A stretch of DNA of 64,000 nt from Paramecium sonneborni. Taxonomy: Eukaryota > Ciliophora > Oligohymenophorea > Peniculida > Parameciidae. Positions 36,490 to 49,617 of the stretch are shown here, in pieces. The stretch spans positions 124,001 through 188,000 of the forward strand of contig CAJJDN010000109.1 in the NCBI GenBank assembly GCA_905182985.1. Reading direction: 5' to 3'. Within the stretch, counting starts at the first letter, position 1. Every line of letters begins with the position of its first letter. Position numbers and translations under genes: made by a program. Under the pieces are notes generated by a model. It ran no database searches. It was given only the letters and a program-made list of their open reading frames with translations, and was not told the origin of the DNA.

Positions 36490-38784
36490 ATGGCTAGTCG
36501 TTTCATTTAAAATTCATTTTAATAACATGAATCATAAGCTCCTAGTAGAGCTGTATCAGAACATTAAAAAAGTAAAAGTGAAAAAAATGTTACAAAAGTA
36601 CATCACAAATCACATTAATCAAATCATTATAATCCTTTAGCAATTCCATGTGATTGGTAATTAGCTGAAAAACATGCAAAAGCAAGAAGAGTAGCTTAAG
36701 AATTCGAAGTTGAAGATCAAACTACATGTCCTTGTTGTGGATATTCAGTAGAAAGAATGGATTTATAATATGATTGTGATCCAATAGAAATGAAATTTTT
36801 AGGATCAGGATTTCCTTTGTTCTACATGTTTATTAAATATTGTATATTTATACTAGTTGAATTTTGGTTATTGAAAGGTATGTTTTGTTTAGCAACAGAT
36901 TTAATGGGAGATTATTGTTATAATTAAATCAAATTGGAAAAAGTGAAAAATGAGAATCATTCACATAATCATATAGAGAATCATTTAAATTCACATCATT
37001 CTCATTAAAAAGAAAATTCTATTTGTGGTGGATCTTTATGGCATTTTGTAAGTTTAGCAAATGTTTATGATAGATAAGATATTAGAAATTGGTAATCCAA
37101 TTTATCATTAGTTGTAGTATTAGCTAATATGTTTTCATTTTTATTCTTTAGAAAGGCTTAAAGAAGTATTGATATTGAAGTTGATGAATCTTAATTGACT
37201 CCAACTGATTATACTATTTGTGTTAAAAATATTCCAAAATTAGATGAAGATTATAGAGAGGTACTAAAGAATATATTTTAAAATTATGCAGCTGATGGTA
37301 GAGAATTAAAAGTCACTAAAATAGTTTTAGTTTATAATTTAGATGAAGTAATTGATTTAGAAGAGTCTCTTAAAGAATTAGTAAGAGAAAAGTAAGAATA
37401 TTTAGTAGAAAATGGAATGAATTTTACTGATTTCAAAGTTAAATAATTAGATGAAAAACTAGAATCTTTAGAACATAAGATTCATTAAGTTGAACATGAA
37501 TTATTTGTAAATAGAGATAAGTTTGCAGGTATTGCATTCATTAGTTTCTAAACTGAAGAAATGAAATAAATTGTATTATAACATAATTCTCATACATCTT
37601 GGGAAAGAATGAAGGCATTCTTTAATTAAGGTAAAACTGCAGATGTTAAAGGAAAGGGTTTAATTTTGAATGAACATAAATTATATGTAGAAGAAGCACC
37701 TGAACCTAATGATGTAGATTGGGAATTTATACATATTTAAACTGGATAAAAAGTTAAAGCAAGAGTTGTTGCTTGGTCTATTTCTATTAGTTTTATGGCA
37801 GGTTGTTTCTTTTTAATTTGGTTTCTTAGCGAATTAGCTGAAAGAATGAATGAATAAGTCGAAGAGTAAGAAAAAAAAGGAATCAAAGATTCATTAACTT
37901 AAACAATTGCATTCTTAACTAGTTAATCAATCTCATGGACCGTAGTATTCTTCAATAAATTTGTAATTGGAAAAGTTTATCATTTAATTGTTGATTTAGA
38001 AAAAATATCTAATAAAACCAAATTTAATATTAGTTTTGCAAGAAAACAATCAGTTGCCTTATTTATTAATACAGCTTTAATTTCATTAGTTATTGATTTC
38101 TTTTTAACTGGCAATGTAATTGGAAAAGGTGGATTCATTTATAATGAATCTAATGTATTTTTATTAAATGCATTCATTCCTCCTATTGTTTGGTTTGTTG
38201 ATCCTTGGAGTATTTAAAAGGACTACCAAAGATAAAAATAATAAAAAAATGCTAAAAATTGTATTCTAACATAATAGGAAGCAAATGAAATTATGGAAAT
38301 GCCTGATTATTCCTAAGCAAAAAGATATGGTGATATTATGAAAACTATGTGGTTCACATTCTTTTATGGAGATATCATTCCTGTTGGTATTCTATTTAGT
38401 ATAATGGGTTTAACATTATATTATTTTGTTGATAAATATAATGTACTTAGAAGAAGAACAATTAAGGAATCTCTTTCTAAACATTTATCAATTGAAATGA
38501 TTGAAATGCTAGAACTAATCGTTATATTTACTGGTATTGGTAATACAGTTGTCTCAAGTATTCTATTTGGAGAAGTCAAATGGTAAGATTTTATAATAAT
38601 AATAATTGGAGTAGTGTATAATCTTCTCCCTATGGAAGATATCTCGAGTGTTTTGTTCCCATTAGAGTAGAAAGATGAGGTTTTATCCTATGAAGAAGCT
38701 GAAGAATATTTCAATACAGATTACGACAGAGAAAATCCTGTAACAAGACGGGAAGCTTTGGAAGAATTTGCAAAAAAAAAATGA
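36490..38784 (+). CDS. OSCA/TMEM63-family (DUF221) ion channel
   Basis: One uninterrupted frame of 764 residues. Family members are mechano- or osmosensitive cation channels. The N-terminus has TCPCCGYSVE. A first hydrophobic segment (PLFYMFIKYCIFILVEFWLL) follows, then a His-rich loop (HSHNHIENHLNSHHSHQ). The cytosolic RRM-like domain contains YTICVKNIPKLDEDYREVL and FAGIAFISFQ and ends with EAPEPNDVDWEFIHI, the typical family motif. The C-terminal block has about six membrane helices (e.g. VVAWSISISFMAGCFFLIWF, WFTFFYGDIIPVGILFSIMG). The family call is good; gating cannot be told. Confidence 0.85.
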
Positions 38785-38958
38785 ATTATATAATATATAT
38801 TACATTAATTGTATAGTTATAAATAAATAATAAATATAATGAATGTAAGTAAGAGAAATTATTTATGATCATCCCCATCTAAAGATATTTTCTAAAAAAT
38901 ATTTAATTTGGATCACTATAACTAAAGAAACCTATCGAATCGAAATAATTCATAAGTT

Positions 38959-39893
38959 ATGACACGAAGGTTCACTTGCAAAGAAAAAATGAGAATTGTT
39001 TAAATTAGTGTTAGATATGATGCTAAATATAAAGGAATCTTATATTATCTGAGAAATCATTAAACTTAAACATTTTCTAATTTGGAATATCATTTAGCTC
39101 ATATTTAAGGCATGTTTATAAGCACAAAAAACATTAGTTCAAGATTTCAAATAATAAATTTAGCAATCTCTAATATAGCAAAATTTTTAATAATAATAAT
39201 AATTAAATAAGATTATAGAAATAATTAGTTATTAAAAATTGTTATAAGTATCTATTCTTTATACTAATAGCATTCTTAAAACAATAAAATGTGAATTTTT
39301 TCTAATTCTTGAGGTATTTAATAATTATATTAAAGTAATTGATGGGAAATAAGTTTATGTTGAAAATATAAAATATAAAGAAATAATAAGCGATTTATTA
39401 ATCTAAGAGACTAATTCTATGTATTAATTATTTAAATAATTGAATATAAATTCTGATGAAGAGATTCATGATCATTTTCTCATTAATACGTTAATAAATT
39501 TGATTAGTAAATAATATTATGGGGAATAAATATTAATATAAAAGAGTCTGATAGTATATTTAAACCAAAAAGAGCATTATTAATTTTTCATTAATAATTG
39601 TTGATTTAGATCTTCTCAAAAGTAATTTTACTCAAAATTGTATTAATACCCAATAGTATCAAAGAAATTAATAAAATCACATGAAAAGAGCAACTGATAT
39701 GTTCTTTAAAATAGATTTCAATTTTGCTTAATATATGATTAAACAAATTTTAAGTTTGGTTTCTTAAATTAATGAGGAATTCAAATTTGATGATTAATAT
39801 TCATAAAGGTATTGGACAACTATAAAATCTGGTTATAATGTTTTAAAGGAGGATTTTGATAATAGAATTTTTGTATTCAGTGATCATAGTTGA
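38959..39893 (+). CDS. Hypothetical protein, several introns
   Basis: Three coding-looking segments lie in different frames. The first starts MTRRFTCKEKMRIVQISVRY. A 23-nt intron (GTATCTATTC...ATAG, about 39249-39271) joins it to TIKCEFFLILEVFNNYIKVI. The last reads MFFKIDFNFAQYMIKQILSL and FNVLKEDFD-type sequence to TGA 39891-39893. The second junction, near 39550, is not resolved. Helix-rich; no domain recognised. Confidence 0.5.
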
Positions 39894-40029
39894 ATAATGA
39901 ATTACATAAATAATAAAATTATGTTAAAAAGTATCTTTAAATGAAAAACAATCTTATTAGTTAATCTTCTTAATATATTTATGTTTATTAAAATTGGAAT
40001 ATGATAAATATATTATATTAACAGACATT

Positions 40030-40711
40030 ATGGATGAAGAATTTATTAAAGTAATGCTTTCTATTGAGGAAGCATATTAAAATCTTAATAAGCATTAAAA
40101 AATAAGAGTTGAAGCATGGACTAAGAAATTATGTTAGGTGACTACTAATGAAGTTTGGAAAAAGAATCGAAATTTATATGCTAGAATCTTATTAAATCAA
40201 GTATCAAAAGGAATACTTTCAGAACCTTTTGACAAAAGACCTCCTGAAGGTCCTTTACCTAAATTAAATAGATATCTTGTATTAAATGATTAAAAGGAGA
40301 ATTCTCGTCCATAAGTTTTTAAAAAAGACAGCCTCTGCTTTGAACAATAATAACAATAATAATAATTTGCAGAGTGTCCAAATCTATAGGAAAAAATGTT
40401 AAAATTACTTATAGATTGTAGATAATATTTGGAAAAAAGGACTGATCAAGAAGTATAATTCAAATTTCATTAAATAAAAATAGGCAATTTTATTAAAAGA
40501 ATAACAAGATTAATTCTTTGTCTATCTTTAAGAGCTTAACCAACCATACATACTTGAATAGATTGATGAGAAAACAGAAGAAAATGAAGACCAATAAAAG
40601 GACACAATGCAATTTTTACAATATTTAGATAATTTTGAAAAGAAAACAGAAAAATTAAGAGTAGAAACAGAAAAATTACTTCGCGGAAACAATATTTAAT
40701 ATAATGTTTGA
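40030..40711 (+). CDS. DUF4485-domain coiled-coil protein
   Basis: The N-terminal ~85 residues match DUF4485, the domain at the start of the centrosomal protein CEP112: MDEEFIKVMLSIEEAY, then AWTKKLCQV, WKKNRNLYARILLNQ and the end PFDKRPPEGPLPKLNRY. A Gln run (codon repeats of CAA/TAA) and a charged coiled coil follow, ending KTEKLRVETEKLLRG. A 31-nt intron (GTATAATTCA...AATAG, about 40450-40480) restores the frame. Likely a basal-body or cortical protein by family. Its stop overlaps the start of the next gene by 8 bp. Confidence 0.78.
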
Positions 40712-41670
40712 TTTTATTTTAATTATTTGGATATATCACCTACTTTATTTAGTTTATAATTATCCTTTCCCTAATACAGATTTCACTATATTACTCTTGT
40801 GGCCTCTTTATTATTTGATATCCTTTTAAGCTCATTTCTTCATTAAAAAGAAGATAATTTCATATCTTATTATGTTAACTCCTATGATTATCAGTGCATT
40901 AGTAGAAACAAGCATAACAGAAGGAATATTTGCTACCTGTATTGCATGCATTTTCAGGTTAAGATTTCTTATTTATATTTAGTATGAAAATGTACTCATA
41001 CATTGTAAGTGGTGAAAAACTGAACTTAATTTAATACAATTAATATCTTTGGTTACCAAGTCTCATTTGCTAACCTAATTAAATGGTTTTTAAGAGGAAA
41101 ACAAACTTTATTTAAATTTTTAAATGTATCATAAATTCCACTTTAATAATATTATGGGACTTTTATTATATTACGTATGAAATAAAACCCAATTACATAT
41201 ATGACGGTTTAACTAAATTTATTATAAATTATTCATTTAGATTAGGCATATTAATTGTGATCAATCATTATCTTATTTTTGATTATCTTCTAGGTTTATT
41301 CAAAGAAATAACAAAAGTTGAAAATCTTATTTTTTATGAAGATTGGTGGAATGCTGAAGGATTTGGAACTTTAAATAGAAAATGGAATAAATAAGTTCAT
41401 AATTTCCTTAAAATCAATATTTATTAAAGGTTAAACAAAAATGGACAAAACAAAAAGGCTCTTATAATGACTTATTTAGTTACAGCTTTACTTCATGAAT
41501 ATTGTATTAATGTTTCTCTTAAAACTATAAGATTTTACTTTTTAGCCTTCAGTTGTGCTTAATTTATCTTAATTCCTTATTAGAAATATATTCCTTTTCC
41601 TAGATATGTCCTTTTCAGCTAAATTTTATTTGGAAATAGCTTATTGATATATTTGTATACATTTTATTGA
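40704..41670 (+). CDS. MBOAT acyltransferase (DGAT1/ACAT-like)
   Basis: Membrane-bound O-acyltransferase, probably making triacylglycerol or sterol esters in the ER. The N-terminus consists of hydrophobic helices (MFDFILIIWIYHLLYLVYNY). The key cytosolic loop reads FYEDWWNAEGFGTLNRKWNK, matching the FYxDWWN and x-W-x-x-W-N signature of the DGAT1/ACAT branch. The active-site His lies in a membrane helix as TALLHEYCIN. Introns include a perfect 25-nt one near 40958-40982 (GTTAAGATTT...TTTAG). At ~300 residues it is shorter than DGAT1 (about 500), mainly at the N-terminus. The ATG lies inside the 3' end of the DUF4485 gene; a downstream start is possible. Confidence 0.78.
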
Positions 41671-41786
41671 AAACAAGATATTTTTTATTTATTTAATTCT
41701 AAAACCTAAACTATCACTTTTTTATAATATTATTATTTTTAGGATTCTAAAAAGAGCATAGATTCGAAAAATAAAAATATTATAAT

Positions 41787-43203
41787 TCAATTTATTGTTT
41801 ATTAACACAAAGGACAATTATTGTGATTTGCCAACCATTTTGACATACAGTAATAATGAAAAACATGTGAAGGATGACATTTTAATTTATGCACTCTTTA
41901 ACCTTTTGAAATTTTTTCAAGACAAAAACAACATTCTCCATAATCTTCTGACGCATTCTCAACTAAATTATCAACAATTTATTGATGTTAAATTCTCCCT
42001 ACCTCATCTATTTATCCTTCTATTACCACAGGAAGAATTATATTTAACTATGATTAATTCATTTTAATACTCTTTGATTTTCAAATTAATATGTAAGAAA
42101 TCTTCTCCTTACTTAATGAATAACTCTGGCAAATGATTCAACAAATTACCAAAACATCAGAGCCACAATTATAGCTGTATCACAGTATAAATAAGATTCA
42201 AGACTGTACATTTCACTAATAGTAACATCATAAATCTTATAAAACGGAAATTTAATTAATCCATAAATTGTTTAGATGTACAACAAGATAAAAATTAAAT
42301 TTCTCCAAAATCTGAATTTCTTACAAAGAATCAAAGATCTAACCAAAATAAACCATCCTGAAAAGCATTGGATGTTTAAATTATAAATCAAAAAATCTTA
42401 AGTGTCTGGAATCTATAAGTAAATAATTTTTAGTTATTTATATATTTTTGAACCTAAAATTATACAACTAACATTCAAAATTGACACTATTATTGAAAAT
42501 ACTTTTATATTAATTTCTTCATTATTTTTAGCTATCATTATATACAATGCTAATTTTAATCCATAATATCCTATAGAACCAAGAGTAAATAAAATTGCTA
42601 CTTTTGTGATTGCTCTTTTATATAATTTTTCCTCTTATATCGAGTCCTTTATATGAAATAGGTATACTATTTCCTTAATATACTCTTTAAAATCAGCTAA
42701 CATTGTTATCAGTTATATCACAAAGTATAATTACAATATAAAACCAAGTATAAAACTGATCATAAAAAGTACGATTGAAATTGATATATCTAATAAAATT
42801 ATAAAATACTTGAAGTAAATCCAAAAGCAACATCACTATATTTCAATCTTGTTACAAAACTTAAAGTGCTATGAAATAAAATAACAATTAAGCACTTGAA
42901 GAAATATTTTGAAATCCATAAATCTGAATTATTTAGAATTGACTTGTAAAGTACTTTCCATGACGAAAAACAATTAAAATTATTGATTTCTGCATTGATC
43001 AGATTAATAGTATGTAATTGATAGAATATATAAAAGTTAATCGACATAAATATAAATCCTGCTATTACAAATAGAGTTCCATAAATCTTTACTTCTAAAC
43101 TATCCACTTATACAGCTAATATGCAGCCTAAGATGGCAACTGTTCCTGAAAGTATAATTAATATCCAACTATATATTTTAGTTTTGAGTATTACTTTGCG
43201 CAT
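41787..43203 (-). CDS. Multi-pass membrane RING-H2 protein
   Basis: Predicted membrane E3 ubiquitin ligase. The start, MRKVILKTKIYSWILIILSG, is the first of about six or more membrane helices; the next reads KIYGTLFVIAGFIFMSINFY. The C-terminus carries a RING-H2 finger: ECCFCLEKISKGQRVHKLKC, then HVFHYYCMSKWL and NNCPLCQQT, giving the C3H2C3 order with the usual Trp before the last Cys pair. It ends shortly after the RING at TGA 41787-41789. Introns between the helices cause frame changes and their exact positions are not all resolved. The substrate is unknown. Confidence 0.75.
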
Positions 43204-44049
43204 TATAATAATAATTATTAAAGTAATCCTTATAATTAGTGATTTATTTAAATAGAAAAGGATAACAGCATTATAATTAAGATTTAATAAAAAATGAGAT
43301 TACAAGGCCTTTTTTATTTATTTAGAAATAATTAAATGTTGTTAAAATTCTTTTTTTTTTGTTCTTTAGAAATCGAAAAGCAATACTTTAAAGTAAAAAA
43401 AAATAACAAAAATAATATATTTATAATATAGAAAATATAATTTTGAAATTGATATTACTACTAGAAATATTGGTGATAATTATAGAAAATAAAATACTTA
43501 TTAAAGTATTGTGGAAATTATTTAATTTTTGGAAGCTTAAAAAGGTCAATCATTTATTTAATAATCAAAAAAATTTTGGATTCATCAAAATTGAAATTAA
43601 GAAAATTAAGTTAATATGAAATGAATCTAAAAGAATATTCTTTAACTCATATATATGGTTATAATTAAAATTAATGCAATACTGAGTATAAAAAAACAAA
43701 TATCAAACAAGAATTTTTTAAATGTGGTTATTAAATTCGTTTTTGTATTGCTCTAGAATTTTGAAAAAATGTTATCATTTAATTTACAACTTTTGATGTG
43801 TATCATTAAAATGATATATGAAAATGAATAGGTGTAAATTTAATAAACAAAAATATCATAAAATTTATCGTCAAAATCTAATTTGGCAAAATTTATATTT
43901 TGCTCTTTAACAATTGTATTGATTTTAAATAACTAATAATATTATGTATATAATCTTCCATTAATATTAGAATATATATTTATAGAAATTTTTATAATTA
44001 AATTAATATGTAAAGTCATGTAAATTTATAGAAATACGAATCTTATGAG
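43204..44049. other. Intergenic AT-rich stretch (0.85 kb)
   Basis: This region lies between two divergent genes, is dominated by A/T runs, and holds no supported coding frame or RNA gene. It is one of the longest empty stretches and presumably contains both promoters. Confidence 0.45.
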
Positions 44050-45341
44050 ATGCAAAAGGCAAGCATAACAATTTTTGAGTAATCAACTTAGATGAATGTT
44101 TTAACAGATGAATAAATAATTGATTCTGACCCTGAACCTGAGAAGACCATTTAAGAAACGCAAAATTAAAATCTGTTGCTTTCTAAATAGTACATTTAAT
44201 TACACAAATAGAAATAGCCAGCATTATAAAACAATTATTGAGGATGAAGATGAAGAATGTGCTTTGGAAGAAAATGTAAAGGAAATAAATCCTTAGAAGC
44301 CATTTTTAATGTCGATCAACATTGCTAATGTAAGTCTTTATAGATTTCCTACTTTGGAATAAGAGAAGGTAATCTATTTCATGTTTAATAGAGTAGAGTT
44401 TAAGGGCTGAAATAAACAATATCGAAATTAATAATAATGTTATTTATTATCAAATAGAAACTAAGTCATCTTAATTAGGGTACACTGTAAGAGTGAAGAG
44501 AAGATATAATGATTTCAAATTTTTATTGAGAGAATTGAATATTCGATACCCTTAACTTATATTACCTTATTTACCAATAGGAATTGGTGTAGGAAAACTA
44601 AGTAACAAAGATGTAGAAGATCGAAAGAGATTATTGCAGAATGTTATAAATATAATAACCATGCATTAAGAATTGATTCTTTCAAGTTCTGTTAGAAATG
44701 TAATAATTAATTAATTATTTAGTTTTTTGAAGAAGGCGACTAATAGGAATTTGAGAATAAAAGAAAACAAAGTTAATTCAATATGAAGGGAGGATTAGCA
44801 TAAAATCTATAAACCATGATAGATAAAAGCATAAAATCATTTGGATAAATTAAGAATTGGTGGAATGGCACTAATACAAATAAAAAAAATGAAGAACTGG
44901 AATAAATATAATAAGAATTGCTTTAGTTATAAAATTAATAAGTCAAATTTTAGAAATTACTTTCTTATATATAATAATTACAAAAGAAATAACATAAGAT
45001 TAAAGACATTATCGCTTAATAAGATGGTCAAAAAACATAGTTATTAATTGAGACTAAATTACATGATTGTGTATTAGATTACGCTAAACATTTAGATTTC
45101 TAAACAAACACTTTGGAAGATAAGTTTGTAAATTATTATTATCAAATCTTAGGATCAATATTATCAATAATAAATCTGGTAATTAATGAATTTGATTGAA
45201 TTTATTGATTATGCTGATATTTATTTCAAATAGATAGTAAAATATATTGATGATCTAAATGAATAATTATTATTAGTAGTTCCAAATTAATAAACGTAAA
45301 TAAAGTATTTAATATTTTAGTCATTAAACAATTACAGATGA
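44050..45341 (+). CDS. PX-BAR sorting nexin (retromer-type)
   Basis: The N-terminal region is acidic and Gln-rich. A PX domain follows with YYQIETKSSQLGY, VRVKRRYNDFKFLLRELN and LPYLPIGIGVGKLSNKDVED, including the conserved Arg/Tyr pair that contacts PI3P. The last ~190 residues form a long coiled helix region (ELEQIQQELLQLQN, DCVLDYAKHLDFQTN, LIEFIDYADIYFKQIVKYID), fitting a BAR domain as in SNX1/2/5 and Vps5/17. Introns are inferred: 22 nt early (GTACATTTAA...ATAG) and a perfect 25-nt one near 45128-45152 that rejoins the BAR helices. An endosomal coat role is expected from the family. Confidence 0.78.
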
Positions 45342-45536
45342 GATCACTAAATATTTGAGCAAAGCAAAGGATTAATTTTGTAATAAAAAAGATGGAATTA
45401 TATCAAAATATATAGGGATGCAATAAAAAGGATTTACTGATTATTATATTAGTCAATAATAAGAAATCTGGAATTATGCTTAGGAAATGAAAAACAAATT
45501 TAATTGATATGACTTTAAATTTTATTAAATTAAATA

Positions 45537-46681
45537 ATGAAATCACATAAACCAAATAAAAAATCTAATAATAAATAATGTCTAATAGATGAAATTGGAT
45601 ATTATAAGTAATGTTGTCGTTTTTTACCTTTGGAAAGAGCTAATGAATTTTCTACTTAGGATGCAATTATTTATGACCGACTAAGATAAGCAGGAATGAA
45701 AAGAAATAAAGCATTACAATTTTGCAAAGGTTAAAATTGTAAAATAGATTCTACATAAAGAAAACATGGTCCTCCTGGATTTAAGATCTTCAACACAAAA
45801 TAGATTAATATAAGTAACTAAATGGGTAATTAAAATAAATAATAATAGTTGGTAAATGATAGGAAGATTGAATTATGAGTAATTTATGCGAGAAGATTTA
45901 AGCAATGATTCTTATTGGTAAATATCAGATTAAAATAAAGAAGAGTAAAAGAAAATGAAAAATTAAAATAATTTTATACTGAATTAGATTTAAAATACTC
46001 ATTTAATGAAATGAATTAATAAGACACTTTAATTAAATTAAGAACACTTTCAACAGAACAATAATGTAGAAGCCGAGTTCCATAACATTAATTGAGAGAT
46101 GTCAAAAGTAAAATGATGTATTATGAAATGGCTGAATATATCTTATAATTGAAAAAACCACCTTATACTCTTATATAAGAATTGAATGTTTTTGATGATA
46201 CTATACCATTAGTTAGACAAGAATATTTTGATGTTTAACCAAAATATATTGAAAAGGCAACTCCTTTTTATCCTAAATAAAATTGTGAAAAGAGATCCAA
46301 ATTATTAAAAGAACTTACAAAAGCCTATACAGGAAATGTTATTATTAAAGAACCTGCTGAAGAGATTAAAAAAGTATCTTAATATTAATAATTTTGGCTA
46401 TTAGATCTTCTTACAAATTAGATTATAATAATAGTCATTATATAAAAGGATTTAAATAACAATAACCAAATGAATCAGTTCTTTCTAGTTTGAATGACTT
46501 CGATTAACAAAGTACAAAAACAATAAAATAAGGATGTAGTGTAATGACGCATCGAATAACAAAATTTGCCCCTTAAGATTAAGTTGTGATTAAATACAAT
46601 CAATTTCGTAATAAACTTGAAGATATTGTAAATAAAAGTATTAAAAGAATGAATTGTGAAACTAATAATCAGATATTTTGA
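45537..46681 (+). CDS. Hypothetical protein, several exons
   Basis: Starts MKSHKPNKKSNNKQCLIDEI and continues through basic Gln/Lys-rich sequence including GMKRNKALQFCKGQNC. Frame changes near 45870, 46000 and 46371 indicate introns; the last is a GTATCTTAATAT...TTAG stretch. Coding resumes with DVKSKMMYYEMAEYILQLKK and KPPYTLIQELNVFDDT, and ends RMNCETNNQIF at TGA 46679-46681. No domain is recognised. Confidence 0.55.
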
Positions 46682-46856
46682 TTATATTACAATATAAACT
46701 AATTAAATTCTCAATCAAAATCATGTGAATCAGTGATATATCTTTACATCATTTATTTTCACTGATTTTGTTATTCGATTTAAATAATAATTCTTGTTAA
46801 TTTTCAGAATGAGATTTTCAAAGTTTATACATGAATAACGAAAATTAAAATAATTA
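46682..46856. other. Spacer between convergent genes with a small hairpin
   Basis: A 9-bp inverted repeat (AATCAGTGA at 46728-46736, TCACTGATT at 46759-46767, loop about 22 nt) sits between the two convergent stops. It may be chance in such AT-rich DNA. Confidence 0.3.
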
Positions 46857-49184
46857 TCAAAGGTCTATTTTTAAGTAGTTTTTAAGCTAATCTATTTATA
46901 CTGGCTTAACTAAATATCCATCCATTCCATTTTAAATTGCTAAATTTTCTTCTTCTTACTTTGCATATGCTGAACATCCAATAATTTGAACTTAAGGAAA
47001 TTAGGATTTAATGATTGAAGTAGCTTAAATACCATTCATTGTAGGCATATCAATATCCATAAATATTAAACCATATCCATTGCATTTATTACATCTATTA
47101 GATTTTACCATTTAGATAGCAGTATGACCATCTAAAGAGCATTCTAATTTGAGAGATGAATTTATCTTTTAAATTAAGAATTTTAAAACTTCTATATTGA
47201 ATGCATTATCATCAACAATTAAAATATTAGCACATTGACATTAATTTATATGTTTTGTTTTGATATTATTGTATCTCCATAATGATTATCTTCTCTCTGG
47301 ACTCTCTTCTTCTATATCATCTTATTCTTCTTGAATTTCTTATTCTTAGATATTTTTTGAAATATAAAACCAAAAAGAAGAGCCATTCTAATATTCAGAT
47401 TAAAATTGTAATCCCTTTTCATTAGAATTTAAATTTCTAGCAATCATATTACTTATAATTAATCCTAATCCAATTCCTTAAGGATTTAACTTTTTACTTT
47501 CAGAATCTTCAACTTTGGCAAAAGCCTGTATTAATCTTTCTTTATGCTCTTCCTTAATTCCAAGACCAGTATCATGAACTTCTATTTTTAAAGAACTGTT
47601 GAGATAATTGGAAACTCTTATTTCTATATATCCTTACAAAGTATACTTGAAAGCATTTCCAAGTAAATTTATTATAATTTATCTTATCCTATTTGGATCA
47701 TTGTTTAATAATCTTGGAACACTTTTTCTATAATTTAATGTAAGATTTATTTTTTTTAAATTAGCTTCAAGTTTGAATAATTCCATACATTCTTCAATTA
47801 GTTTATTAAGATCCATTTAAATAGGATTTATTGAAAATTTACCAACTTTTAACAATGCAAGATCTAATAAATCATTTGATAGATTTAGTAAATATTTACA
47901 ATTTAACAAAGCTATTTTAATGTACTTACTTTAAACATTACAATCTCTTTCATCTTATAATGCTGAAATAAATTAAATGATTGAATTAAGTGGAGTACGA
48001 TATTCATGACTAACATATGAAATTATACTAGATTTAACTTAATATTATTTTTTCATCAATTTAATATAATCTCGATGAGTTACATCTCTAATTTAAAGCA
48101 AAATCATCAATTTTTCATCAATAAGAGTTGCATGAGCATTAATCTCTAATAAACGCTTTTTTGGTTATTCCAAATCTGCACAACCTTCTTTTTCATACCA
48201 ATTTCCCAAATAACTTCCAATAAAAACAGTATTATGAGGGCTATTTTTTAAAATCTAAAAAAATCTTTTGTTTGGTTTAATATTTCTTAAATCACAAAGT
48301 ATTTACTATATAAATATAAAATCAATTACATTTAAATCTATTTCTTCTTTAGATTAACGATTATTTGAAACTTTTCCTTACTAAAAAGTTTATTAAAAAC
48401 TTTAAAATGATGGAAATGAATCTCTAGGATCTCTTTAATCAGGTTTAGCTTAAGTTGAAACAACATCAGATAATTATTCCAAACAAGTCTTAAAACTAGA
48501 TTTTTCACTGATCTTAAATAATTCTAATGTAGCTTAATTACAAAAGTTTATAGATAAATTTTAGGCTGTTAATAAAACTAGAGGATCTGGAATTAAGTTA
48601 AAGAAATTAAAACATTCCTATAACTCTTATTACAAACTTGTTGCTGATGAATGAAATTATTGTTTTCTATAATCAGGAGTTTGCACTAAATTTAAAATTG
48701 ATTTCTCATATGATTTTATATATGATGCCTAAGGTTCTCCATCTTATTTTTATTGATTAGCCCATAATATAAATAGATGTAATAACAATAATAAAATTCC
48801 TCCAATAAATGCAAATAAATCATACGAATTCCAATTACAAACTCTAATTAAAGCATATTAATTCATTAATAAAGTGGATTTTTATAACAATCCTTTCTTT
48901 ACTCTTTCTAACCCTATTTCAATACAAATGAAATATAGTATTAAAACACTTATATTTTTAAGTTTCACTGCACATTCTACAAAAAATAAAGCAAAACATA
49001 TTGTGTAGCTGAAACTCATTTATAAATACCATTTTTCATTTAATTTTAAAAAAAAAAGGGCAGCTAATTAAATAGCACACATTATGCTTAATAAAATTAT
49101 CATTTCTATTCCTTCAAAATCTAACCAAGGTGTTAGCACTATACCTATGATTCCTTCAAGAGGTATTTTCATTATTTTCCTCAT
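46857..49184 (-). CDS. Hybrid sensor histidine kinase
   Basis: The protein starts MRKIMKIPLEGIIGI with four to five membrane helices (e.g. MIILLSIMCAIQLAALFFL, LFAFIGGILLLLLHLFIL). Then come PAS-like sequence, the H-box YVSHEYRTPLNSIIQ with the phospho-accepting His, and an ATPase domain with N-box INLLGNAFKYT, G1 VHDTGLGI and G2 GIGLGL. The C-terminal receiver has ILIVDDNAFNIEVL, the phospho-acceptor in IFMDIDMPTMNG and the Lys in GYLVKPV. All catalytic residues are intact. A small number of introns is possible; one frame change lies near 48880. Histidine kinases of this type are known in ciliates. The sensed signal is unknown. Confidence 0.88.
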
Positions 49185-49617
49185 ATATTATTTATAATTT
49201 AGGTTTCAATTAATAATTTAAATTAGAAACTTCTCAATCGTATGAAAATGATGCAATTAGAATTTTAAAAATTCAACTAACAAATAAACCTAATTTTATT
49301 TTAAATCATGTAGTTTATCCAAAATACGATACTAATATTCTCATTTATTATCAAAGTTAAATCATTAAATTATAAAAGTAAACTGTTATTAAAATTTTAT
49401 AATAATCTTGATGATAATTTTGTTCATCTCCCAGGAAACTGTTTTACCAAATTAATAATTATTCTATGGAGATTATTTCTATAGAATTTAATCAAAAATC
49501 TTAAAAATGTTAATAATACTTGTTATTTTATAGAATAAAAATTTTAGAATGTTAGAAGGTAAATAATTGTAAATAAAATCAATAAATAATTAAATTATTC
49601 TGAACTTTGTGAATATA
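49185..49617. other. Intergenic stretch between divergent genes
   Basis: About 430 bp upstream of both the histidine kinase and the ankyrin-DHHC gene. AT-rich; no gene is seen. Confidence 0.45.

Noticed and set aside
41795..42067. 90-codon + strand frame
   Set aside because: Antisense to the RING-H2 finger coding region, whose motifs are much stronger.
46728..46767. Hairpin as a transcription terminator
   Set aside because: A 9-bp stem is easily found by chance in DNA of this composition; bacterial-type terminators are not expected here.
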